64,000 nucleotides of DNA, from contig NZ_CP031168.1 in NCBI RefSeq assembly GCF_022354825.1, positions 3,783,501 to 3,847,500 of the forward strand, in the 5' to 3' direction. The position numbers and the translations under genes are program-made. The notes beneath the pieces were generated by a model that saw only the letters and a list, made by a program, of their open reading frames with translations, ran no database searches and had not been told where the DNA came from. The stretch's first letter is position 1. Each line of letters opens with the position of its first letter. Below are positions 54,661 through 61,711 of this stretch, piece by piece. The stretch comes from Paenibacillus sp. H1-7 (GTDB lineage: Bacteria > Bacillota > Bacilli > Paenibacillales > NBRC-103111).

Positions 54661-56817
54661 TTGAATACACTGTGGGGCATACGCACAAGCATTAGGGATT
54701 GGTTCGAGGCCATATACCGGCTTTGCCAGGCATGGCTTGCCAAATATCCGTACATCCGGGTGGCGTATGCGATTCTGGTTTGGTTATCGTTGATCGTATT
54801 TGTTTTAAGCTTGATCTTCTTCAGAGAATCACGCACGATGCTCGTTCAATACTTATGGTCGCTGTATGTTCTGCTGCAGTTCTGGTTTCTGTGCAGAAGC
54901 AAAACGCTGCGATGGAAGCCGATCGTTCTATTCGTCCTTGCAGGCGTATATGTTGTCATTCCGATCACAACGCTCACGCTGAGCGGCTTCCATGCGGTAT
55001 TCGGGGGCAAAACATCCGATACGTGGTCGGTTGCGGTCCTTACCCCGATCTTTGAGGAGGTATGGAAGCTCCTTCCGCTTGCCGTCTACCTGCTGTTCTC
55101 CCGGAGAGCGTCCGCCCTTAGCTTGGGCGATTATACGTTGATCGGCGCAGCTACCGGGGTCGGCTTTCAGCTGATGGAGGAGCTTTCGCGGCGATGGCTG
55201 AATTCCGGCATCATTGGAAGAACATTTGGATACAGCACGACGCTGCTTGGCGGTGAAACGATTCATTGGGACGTATTCTCACTGTTTCCCGGCCGGTTTG
55301 AGGAAAGTTTGCTGCCAACCTTGATGACCGTTGGACATCCCGTACATACCGCGATGATCGCACTTGCCTGCGGCGCCGCCTATCGGCTGCGCATGCGCAC
55401 AAGAATGAGGCGATCGATCTTTGCCTTCCCGGTACTTATGCTGATATGGTCCATCCTGGATCACGCTGCATATAACGGCCAGCACAAGCTGCCGGATTGG
55501 GTGTTCACCGTCCATGGATGGACAGGTGACGGTTATTTGACGCAGCCGGCCTTTCTCCTCATGCTGGGAGCGGCGATATTCGCCGATTACCGGTCGCTGA
55601 ACCGGATTCGGGATCGACTTCCGTCTTTACCGGGTGAGACGGTAATCAATCCGTTGACGGAGCTCTGGAACACCGCATACGCCTTACTGCACGACCGGGG
55701 CCAATTTCCTTCTTGGATCGGCTTTTACCGGAAACGGCGTGAGCTTGGCTTTCAATTGCTTTATGGCAATGAGGAAGCAAGGGGCAGGGATGAGCGTATC
55801 CGGGAACGGATGATGGTATTGTACCGCACACTTGCCGGGATAGCGGCGATAATGCTTGTTGCCGGTCTCTTCGCAGGTTTGATGGATTATTACATGGGCG
55901 GAGACAGTACATCGTGCTTCGCCTGTATGTTCGATTCCCTGCAAAGATGGTGGGATCGGCTGGATTGGTATGAGCAGGGCGCCATTATGCTCGGTGCGCT
56001 GGCGTTATCCCTGCTGTTTGTCGGGTTCTGGCCGGCTCTCGGCTTTGCTTTGACCGTAGGAGGGATAGCTGGCAGCGGGCATACGATTGCCGATTATATT
56101 CGTGACCCTCGAAAGCTGCTGACGCCGGAGAATGCGCTGGCCGTAGCGACAGGCATTGTTCTAAGCCGCATTCCATTCGGCAGAGCGCTTCGTTGGGCAG
56201 GGAAGAAAGGCCGGGATTACGTCCGCAAACTCCTCGACAAGCTGGGCTCTCGGAAGCCTGATGCGGATATACCCAATAAACCGCCGAGGCATGATGGCAT
56301 GGATGCCGACAAGCCTGTGGACGAACCGAATCATAACAACAAGCAGGATGATGAAAAGGGAGATAAAGGGGACGACGAGAAAGCTCCTGTTGCAGGTAAA
56401 TCGTTCAACGAGGTCGAAATAGTCGATCACAGGGGAAACCCGCTGGGTGAGTTCGATGAGATTGACCTGGACAATCGTATTTTCTACGAAGACAAGACCG
56501 CCAAAGGACTGGACCGCATTAATCCGCGAACGGGACAGCCCGCTCAGACGCCGCAAGAGTTTGCCGACAAGCAAATATGGAAGAAGACTCGGGTGCGGAT
56601 TCAGAATATGCTGGAAAAAGCGGCCTCCACCCGCCCGACGCCAAACGGGTCTGCCGAAGTGCCCGATTTGGAGGAGATTAAGTCGATCAAAGACTTCGTG
56701 TTCCGGCTCGACGGGGATACCCCGGAGCTCCGAGCCGCCGTTGAGAACAGCTTGAATCAACTTAGAAACGAATTCCCGGATTATACCTTTAACGTCTTAT
56801 TTGGGGGGAAACCGTAA
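54661..56817 (+). CDS. PrsW-like polytopic membrane protein with C-terminal nuclease-type toxin domain
   Basis: A 718-aa protein. Residues 1-400 are polytopic and carry PrsW/CAAX-protease-like motifs: FE-E132-E133-VWK, a second MEELSRRW, HPVHTAM and DHAAYNG. A second hydrophobic region (about 395-530) follows, including stretches resembling those that precede toxin domains (GAIMLGALALSLLFVGFWPA). A charged, disordered linker (about 540-585) then leads to a soluble C-terminal domain of about 130 residues with EFDEIDLDNRIFYEDKTAKG: D599/D602 and E610-x-K612 fit a PD-(D/E)xK nuclease centre, and QIWKKTRVRIQNML resembles polymorphic-toxin REase tips. The start is TTG, 7 nt after AAAGGAGG. The stop overlaps the next small gene (TAATG). 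Fusion of a membrane-protease scaffold to a toxin tip is unusual. The toxin role is inference. Confidence 0.75.
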   Translation: MNTLWGIRTSIRDWFEAIYRLCQAWLAKYPYIRVAYAILVWLSLIVFVLSLIFFRESRTMLVQYLWSLYVLLQFWFLCRSKTLRWKPIVLFVLAGVYVVIPITTLTLSGFHAVFGGKTSDTWSVAVLTPIFEEVWKLLPLAVYLLFSRRASALSLGDYTLIGAATGVGFQLMEELSRRWLNSGIIGRTFGYSTTLLGGETIHWDVFSLFPGRFEESLLPTLMTVGHPVHTAMIALACGAAYRLRMRTRMRRSIFAFPVLMLIWSILDHAAYNGQHKLPDWVFTVHGWTGDGYLTQPAFLLMLGAAIFADYRSLNRIRDRLPSLPGETVINPLTELWNTAYALLHDRGQFPSWIGFYRKRRELGFQLLYGNEEARGRDERIRERMMVLYRTLAGIAAIMLVAGLFAGLMDYYMGGDSTSCFACMFDSLQRWWDRLDWYEQGAIMLGALALSLLFVGFWPALGFALTVGGIAGSGHTIADYIRDPRKLLTPENALAVATGIVLSRIPFGRALRWAGKKGRDYVRKLLDKLGSRKPDADIPNKPPRHDGMDADKPVDEPNHNNKQDDEKGDKGDDEKAPVAGKSFNEVEIVDHRGNPLGEFDEIDLDNRIFYEDKTAKGLDRINPRTGQPAQTPQEFADKQIWKKTRVRIQNMLEKAASTRPTPNGSAEVPDLEEIKSIKDFVFRLDGDTPELRAAVENSLNQLRNEFPDYTFNVLFGGKP

Positions 56818-57146
56818 TGTCAATCAGCGCATTTATACCTGAACCTGCCGATGAGCTAGAACGGCAGTTTCACGTGCCCGTTGCGGCGGAGGCATTTTTC
56901 GCGGAATGCTGGGAGCCGGCGGCAGAAGCATTAGGTTTAAAGTGGATACCCGTATTTTCGACAGGGATTGAAATCATGAAGGAAGACTTGCCGGAAGTGC
57001 TCGACGAGCTGAATCGGCTCAAGGAATGGGCCTTGGATCAGCCGGGCGCAGAGAGAATGGAAAAGCTGACGATGCGGATCGAATTATTGCTGACTGAGCT
57101 GCCCAAAGCGCTGCAGCGGGACGGGGCAATTGTCTATATCGGGTAA
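56817..57146 (+). CDS. small acidic protein, possible immunity protein of the upstream toxin
   Basis: A 109-aa soluble, acidic, helical protein (FIPEPADELERQFHVPVAAE; LPEVLDELNRLKEWALDQPG; IELLLTELPKALQRDG). I recognise no domain. Its ATG overlaps the stop of the preceding gene (TAATG), so translation is coupled one to one, as for many toxin-immunity pairs. Acidity and size fit an immunity protein that blocks a basic or DNA-binding nuclease surface. The function is inferred from context only. The following deaminase starts 16 bp downstream, so all may be one transcript. Confidence 0.6.
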   Translation: MSISAFIPEPADELERQFHVPVAAEAFFAECWEPAAEALGLKWIPVFSTGIEIMKEDLPEVLDELNRLKEWALDQPGAERMEKLTMRIELLLTELPKALQRDGAIVYIG

Positions 57147-57161
57147 TGGAGGGATGAAGCG

Positions 57162-57632
57162 TTGAGTACCACCGATCGTTGGATAGAGCATGTCATCCGG
57201 ATGGCGGAGGACAATGCCGTTAAGGAAGAACCGTTTGCGGCGATCGTAGTGCGCGGCGAGGTAATCGTAGGGACGGGTGTCAACTGTGTGCACGCAACAA
57301 GCGATCCAAGTGCCCATTCGGAGCTGCTGGCTATCCGGGATGCATGCAAACGGCTGGGCACCATCGATTTATCCGATTGTGAGCTGTATGCCAGCGGTGA
57401 GCCGTGTCCGATGTGCATGGGAGCTATCTATTGGGCCAAACCGCGGGCAGTTTATTTTGCATGCAGCAAAGAGGAGGCGGCTGCAGGCGCCGGCTTCACG
57501 GATCCGCTTAGCAGCTTTTTTGCCGAGATGGGGCGACCGCCGGAAGAGAGGACTCTAAGCTTCCATCAAATCCATTCTTCACGCAAGCTGGAGCCGTTTA
57601 AGGCTTGGGCTGCGTACAGAAGCAAAGTATGA
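57162..57632 (+). CDS. nucleoside/guanine deaminase (CMP/dCMP deaminase fold)
   Basis: A 156-aa zinc deaminase. The zinc-binding H and catalytic E lie in DPSAHSELLAI, with the two cysteines in GEPCPMCMGAIYWAK. Length, the PCPMC-MGAIYWA block and the C-terminal HxIHSSRKLEPF-like end match guanine deaminases (GuaD type) more than tRNA adenosine deaminases. The reaction would be guanine to xanthine. The start is TTG, preceded by GGAGGG. It overlaps nothing and is followed after 10 bp by a kinase-fold gene. Confidence 0.88.
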   Translation: MSTTDRWIEHVIRMAEDNAVKEEPFAAIVVRGEVIVGTGVNCVHATSDPSAHSELLAIRDACKRLGTIDLSDCELYASGEPCPMCMGAIYWAKPRAVYFACSKEEAAAGAGFTDPLSSFFAEMGRPPEERTLSFHQIHSSRKLEPFKAWAAYRSKV

Positions 57633-57642
57633 GGACTACAAT

Positions 57643-58581
57643 ATGAACAATCTGCACGCAATTTTGAAGACACACTATGATCTGGATATTACCGGTTTAA
57701 AGCCTATGCAGGGAGGTTGGGCTGCTCTTGCGTTCAGAGTGTATGACAACAGCCATGCGTATTTCCTGAAGATGTATGAACAAAGCAGAGCGTCCACCTC
57801 TAAATGGACGCAACACATTGATGATTACGTGCCGATTATGGTTTGGCTGCATCAGCATAGCCGTTTGAAGCATAAAATCCCTGTTCCGGTGATAACACAG
57901 CAAGGCGAGTATAAGGTTGAAGACGATGAGGGCGTATATTTGCTCTATGAATATATCGACGGGGCAACTATAGGCGAGACGTCTTTGTCCAAACAGCAAG
58001 TGATCCAGCTCTCAGAAATCATAGCCGAGCTTCATCGCTATGGAGACGAAATCCCCGTCCCAACAGATGCATTACGTGAGGATTTCACCGTACTGTTCCT
58101 GCATCAGTTAAGACTTGCATTGAACGAAGAGTTTGGCGAATTGCCCGACGATGTAAGTATAACCGTAGAGCCTTACAGGCCACCGATGAATGCTCTTATG
58201 GATACTCTCGACAGTCTGTCCGGCTATTTGAAGGGACGAACCTGCAGCATGGCGCTCTGCCACACTGATATTCATAATTGGAACATGATGCAGTCCGGAC
58301 AACAGCTAATGCTGATCGACTGGGAAGGATTGAAGCTGGCTCCCGTTGAAGCGGATTTCATGTTTTTGACGGATCAGCCGTATTATGATGCGTTTCTCGA
58401 TATATATCGGAATGTTCATCCCGGCTTTGAGCTTTGCACCGAAGCTTTGCAGTTTTACAAATATAAACGTTTGCTGGAAGATATATGGGAATTTATGGAG
58501 CAGCTGATGTTCGATAAGCAGACTGCCGATGAGCGAGCGGCTACACTTAACAGCTTGCAAAAAGAGCTGAATCACCTGTAA
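57643..58581 (+). CDS. aminoglycoside phosphotransferase (APH)-family kinase
   Basis: A 312-aa APH/choline-kinase-fold protein. The nucleotide lobe contains GGWAALAFRVYDNSHAYFLKM, and the catalytic loop LCHTDIHNWNMM carries the base Asp and Asn, followed by metal-binding Asp in LMLIDWEGLKLAP. It resembles the many uncharacterised APH proteins of Bacillales rather than a known resistance enzyme, so resistance should not be assumed. It starts 10 bp after the deaminase gene, with a weak site (GGACTACA) before the ATG. Confidence 0.88.
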   Translation: MNNLHAILKTHYDLDITGLKPMQGGWAALAFRVYDNSHAYFLKMYEQSRASTSKWTQHIDDYVPIMVWLHQHSRLKHKIPVPVITQQGEYKVEDDEGVYLLYEYIDGATIGETSLSKQQVIQLSEIIAELHRYGDEIPVPTDALREDFTVLFLHQLRLALNEEFGELPDDVSITVEPYRPPMNALMDTLDSLSGYLKGRTCSMALCHTDIHNWNMMQSGQQLMLIDWEGLKLAPVEADFMFLTDQPYYDAFLDIYRNVHPGFELCTEALQFYKYKRLLEDIWEFMEQLMFDKQTADERAATLNSLQKELNHL

Positions 58582-58602
58582 CATCGCAGCTTCCATCCAA
58601 TG

Positions 58603-58622
58603 GGGCAGTCTCCGGACTGCCC
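58603..58622 (+). terminator. hairpin terminator after the kinase-family gene
   Basis: GGGCAGTC and GACTGCCC with a 4-nt loop, followed by TTGTTTGCATT. A strong stem but a broken T-run. Confidence 0.55.
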
Positions 58623-58784
58623 TTGTTTGCATTAGTCTGATGTTCTTCTGCGAAGCGATAATAATTTTTAATTATAAAAGAATCGTACTGCCAATCCGCG
58701 GAATGTGCCGGATATAATGGAACCATATTGCAGGATGCTTTAAGGATTCTGCATAACAACAAATAACAGAAACGGGTGTTGATT

Positions 58785-58841
58785 ATGAAAAATTCACGGA
58801 AATCTCAACCTCATATTTATTGGAGGGCGACTATACTTTAA
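58785..58841 (+). CDS. possible 18-aa leader peptide of the ABC exporter gene
   Basis: A short frame, MKNSRKSQPHIYWRATIL, with a weak GGGTG site 7 nt upstream. Its last codons (TGG AGG GCG) form the 5' arm of a hairpin whose 3' arm starts directly after its stop. This arrangement recalls leader peptides of drug-responsive exporters such as BmrB before bmrCD, and ermC-type switches. No homology evidence supports translation; the case rests on position and pairing. Confidence 0.4.
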   Translation: MKNSRKSQPHIYWRATIL

Positions 58842-58862
58842 CCCTCCAGCCCAATGGAGGAG
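58821..58862 (+). promoter_or_regulatory. two mutually exclusive hairpins controlling the exporter's ribosome-binding site
   Basis: TGGAGGG (58821-58827) can pair perfectly with CCCTCCA (58842-58848). The same CCTCCA (58843-58848) can pair instead with TGGAGG (58855-58860), the Shine-Dalgarno region of the ABC gene, across a 6-nt loop. Only one of the two can form at a time, so translation of the leader could decide whether the site is open. Confidence 0.5.
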
Positions 58863-58868
58863 AAGCTA

Positions 58869-60605
58869 TTGAATGCTAGAACCCAAAAATTTTTGTCCTA
58901 CTATCGGCCTTATATTAAGTTACTTGTTGCTGATATGGCATGTGCGGTTATCGTTTCTGCCATCACTTTGCTCCTTCCCTTATGTGTGAGATACATCACC
59001 AACCATATGCTGGATGGTAACAATCCCGATGCGCTGTACCAAATTTACGGGATCGGAGCCTTTATGCTGGCTTTAGTAGCCGTTCATACGTTGTGTGACA
59101 TGTTCATTTCCTATAAGGGTCATATGATGGGGGCCATGATGGAGAGCGATATGAGGAGGGAGCTGTTCGATCATTACCAGAAGCTCTCGTTCAGCTTTTA
59201 TGATGATCAGAAAACAGGGCAGCTTATGACCCGGACGACCAACGATATTTTATCGCTTGCCGAATTATATCATCACGGTCCCGAGGACCTCGTCATTGCC
59301 ATGCTCAAATTTATCGGCGCATTCGCCATATTAATCTATATCGATGTGAAGCTGACCTTGATCGTTTTTCTCTTTTTGCCGGTCATGGCCGCCTATGCGT
59401 TCTATTTCAATAAGAAAATGAACGCTGCTTTGAGAAAAAGCAAGGATCGGATCGGCGATATCAATGCACAGGTGGAAGATACCCTGGCAGGTATCCGCGT
59501 CGTGAAATCCTTTACCAATGAGCAGCTGGAAAAAGAGAAATTCGAATACGAAAACGACCGTTTTGTCCAAAGCAGAAGAGAAGGCTACAAAAGCGAGGCG
59601 CTCTTCGCGGAGGGCATGAGTGCATTTACCCACCTGATTACAATCGCCGTCATCATCTTTGGGGGAGCCGCCATTGTGGATGCATCGCTGCAGCTTGCGG
59701 ATTTGCTGACCTTTTTCCTATGCATCGCTCTTTTGATCGAGCCTATACAGAGACTGGTGAATTTCGCCAGGCTCTATCAGGAAGGGATTACCGGCTTCGA
59801 CCGGTTTATGGATATTTTGGAGATAGAGCCGGATATTCAGGATGCAGAGGATGCCGTTGAGCTTGCTCATGTGCAGGGGCGGGTACAGTTCCAAAATGTA
59901 AGCTTCAAGTATAAACAAGACTATGGCAATGTACTGAATAACGTATCTCTTGATATCCGCGCGGGAGAATATGCAGCCTTGGTAGGGCCATCAGGCAGCG
60001 GCAAAACAACGCTTTGCTCCTTGATCCCCCGGTTTTACGAGGTATGCCAGGGGACCATAATGCTTGACGGCCTCGATATCCGGCAGATCAGCCTGCGCTC
60101 TTTGAGGCAACATATAGGCATCGTACAGCAGGATGTGTATTTGTTCGCCGGAACCGTGCTCGACAATATCCGGTACGGCAAAGCGGGGGCAAGCAGGGAG
60201 GAAATCATCGAGGCAGCCAAGCAGGCGAATGCGCATCAATTCATCATGGAGCTGCCGGATGGCTATGACACGGACATCGGTCAACGCGGCGTCAAGCTGT
60301 CCGGAGGGCAAAAACAAAGACTCAGCATCGCGCGCGTATTCTTGAAGGATCCGCCGATTCTCATCTTCGATGAAGCGACTAGCGCATTGGATAATGAAAG
60401 CGAGAAGGCCATTCAGGATTCGCTGGAGAAATTAACCGATAACCGCACTACGCTCGTAATAGCCCATCGTCTGTCAACCGTGAGGAATGCGCAGCGAATT
60501 ATAGTTCTGACGGATCACGGAATCGATGAACAAGGAACGCATGAAGAGCTATATGCTTCAAACGGTACGTATTCCCATTTATATAGCATGCAGCTGAAAA
60601 TGTAA
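58869..60605 (+). CDS. ABC exporter half-transporter, ATP-binding and permease domains
   Basis: A 578-aa type IV ABC half-transporter. The membrane domain (about 1-310) has six helices (MACAVIVSAITLLLPLCVRY; LADLLTFFLCIALLIEPIQ). The ATPase domain has Walker A GPSGSGKTT, Q-loop IVQQDVYLFAGTV, signature LSGGQKQRLSIARV, Walker B ILIFDEATSALD and H-loop AHRLST. It probably homodimerises or pairs with another half and exports lipids, peptides or drugs. TTG at 58869 is preferred: GGAGGAG is 6 nt upstream. The ATG at 58854 lies within that ribosome-binding site and would add five residues. The leader region suggests inducible translation. A strong terminator follows. Confidence 0.94.
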   Translation: MNARTQKFLSYYRPYIKLLVADMACAVIVSAITLLLPLCVRYITNHMLDGNNPDALYQIYGIGAFMLALVAVHTLCDMFISYKGHMMGAMMESDMRRELFDHYQKLSFSFYDDQKTGQLMTRTTNDILSLAELYHHGPEDLVIAMLKFIGAFAILIYIDVKLTLIVFLFLPVMAAYAFYFNKKMNAALRKSKDRIGDINAQVEDTLAGIRVVKSFTNEQLEKEKFEYENDRFVQSRREGYKSEALFAEGMSAFTHLITIAVIIFGGAAIVDASLQLADLLTFFLCIALLIEPIQRLVNFARLYQEGITGFDRFMDILEIEPDIQDAEDAVELAHVQGRVQFQNVSFKYKQDYGNVLNNVSLDIRAGEYAALVGPSGSGKTTLCSLIPRFYEVCQGTIMLDGLDIRQISLRSLRQHIGIVQQDVYLFAGTVLDNIRYGKAGASREEIIEAAKQANAHQFIMELPDGYDTDIGQRGVKLSGGQKQRLSIARVFLKDPPILIFDEATSALDNESEKAIQDSLEKLTDNRTTLVIAHRLSTVRNAQRIIVLTDHGIDEQGTHEELYASNGTYSHLYSMQLKM

Positions 60606-60609
60606 TTCC

Positions 60610-60641
60610 AAAAGCCACCGGCATGAACCGGTGGCTTTTTT
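60610..60641 (+). terminator. terminator of the ABC exporter gene
   Basis: A perfect 12-bp stem AAAAGCCACCGG/CCGGTGGCTTTT with a 6-nt loop and T-run. Its A-rich left side may also serve the convergent YmaF gene. Confidence 0.92.
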
Positions 60642-60658
60642 GAGGTGCTTGCAAATAC

Positions 60659-61012
60659 TCAAACAAGCGGTTTTTGGATTAAAGTAGCAAATTTGAACCG
60701 GTGTCTGTGACCGTCATTCAATGTGGTCATACCAGTTACAAAGTGGACATGCTTGCCGTTTCCAACGGGAATGGCAAGTCCGGTTCTAATTTTTTTGAGG
60801 TCATGGAAATGATTTAAGAAATCGGTATGGGATAGATCGATCTCATGGATGTGGCTTCTTCCAACCCGGATCACTTGCCCCGTAACGCCTGCAAACCGAT
60901 GATTATGTCTGTCTGCGCCTTCTTCGGCTAATTGTGTACTGCCTTGGAATTCATGCACATGGGTTTGTGTCGGTGTCCATCTTTTTTTGCGTGCCAATAT
61001 TTTTCTGCTCAT
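60659..61012 (-). CDS. YmaF-family histidine-rich protein
   Basis: A 117-aa protein with spaced histidine pairs: THVHEFQGST, DRHNHRFAGVTG, SHIHEIDLSHTDFLNHFHD, KHVHFVTGMTTLNDGHRHRF. This pattern defines the YmaF family of Bacillales, whose function is unknown; the His spacing suggests metal binding. AAAGGAGG is 11 nt before the ATG at 61012. A longer frame upstream (to 61180) lacks a site and looks untranslated. It converges on the ABC exporter gene. Confidence 0.85.
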   Translation of the reverse strand: MSRKILARKKRWTPTQTHVHEFQGSTQLAEEGADRHNHRFAGVTGQVIRVGRSHIHEIDLSHTDFLNHFHDLKKIRTGLAIPVGNGKHVHFVTGMTTLNDGHRHRFKFATLIQKPLV

Positions 61013-61192
61013 ATGAGCGTAGGCCTCCTTTAAGTTTAGTTGAATCATGGTATTATATTTTCGCGATTCGAGGAGCGCGTTAGGCAGCTTGATCAATTGT
61101 TTGTAGAGTAGGGTAATATGGGAGAATACCCGGTTGCTCCGGATCAGCTGGATCTGGTTATTAACAATTATTGAGAACAATAAAAATGGAGC

Positions 61193-61528
61193 CTAACGGC
61201 CCCTTAATAGTCGTGATTTATGAGATTGGCGCCTCGGCTTCACCACTAAGGTAACGCTTTCGGGCTTATGCTTTTCTAAAGCTTTGTACATCCGTACCCT
61301 TCCCGAGTAAGTGGCTGTATGCAGAACGATCTTCCTGGGATACGTTCCTTTCTCAATCATGTACTTTACAACGCGGTACCCGGTCGGCTTATCGGTGCCA
61401 AGATTGTAATCCAGCGACAGGACATTGATATTGCCGTGTTTGACGTATCGGATGCATTCTCTAGCGGATCTGGCTAGCTTATACCCTTTGGGTCTTGGTC
61501 GCAAGTCATCCAGAAATACGTTGATCAT
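61193..61528 (-). CDS. stand-alone cyclic-phosphate-processing receiver-like (cREC) protein
   Basis: A 111-aa single-domain protein: NVFLDDLRPRPKGY (acidic pair), LSLDYNLGTDKPTGYRVVKY (Asp at the phosphoacceptor position in a distinctive LDYNLG context) and IVLHTATYSGRVRMYKAL. The D-D / LD-x-N-L-G pattern matches small receiver proteins annotated as cyclic-phosphate-processing receivers, found as single genes in Paenibacillus and relatives. AGGGGGAT precedes the ATG. No partner kinase is adjacent, and the tail is very basic (KPRRQSHKSRLLRGR), which may bind nucleic acid. Confidence 0.72.
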   Translation of the reverse strand: MINVFLDDLRPRPKGYKLARSARECIRYVKHGNINVLSLDYNLGTDKPTGYRVVKYMIEKGTYPRKIVLHTATYSGRVRMYKALEKHKPESVTLVVKPRRQSHKSRLLRGR

Positions 61529-61711
61529 AGCCTATCCCCCTTAAGCTTCTCCGTCATTATTGTCGCCCTTACTATATGCAGGATGCTGCGAGTGTGATTG
61601 GGCATAAAATATGCTAAAGGTTAGTTCCAAAGAACTAAGTTTGTAGTACAATGATTGGGTTGCATGATCGATTCGGGATTAGGTCATTTTAGGCGAGGAG
61701 AGTACTGTCAC

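Noticed and set aside
57643..58581. Aminoglycoside resistance gene
   Set aside because: Only the general kinase fold is visible; residues that define known resistance enzymes cannot be recognised, and similar proteins are common housekeeping paralogues in Bacillales.
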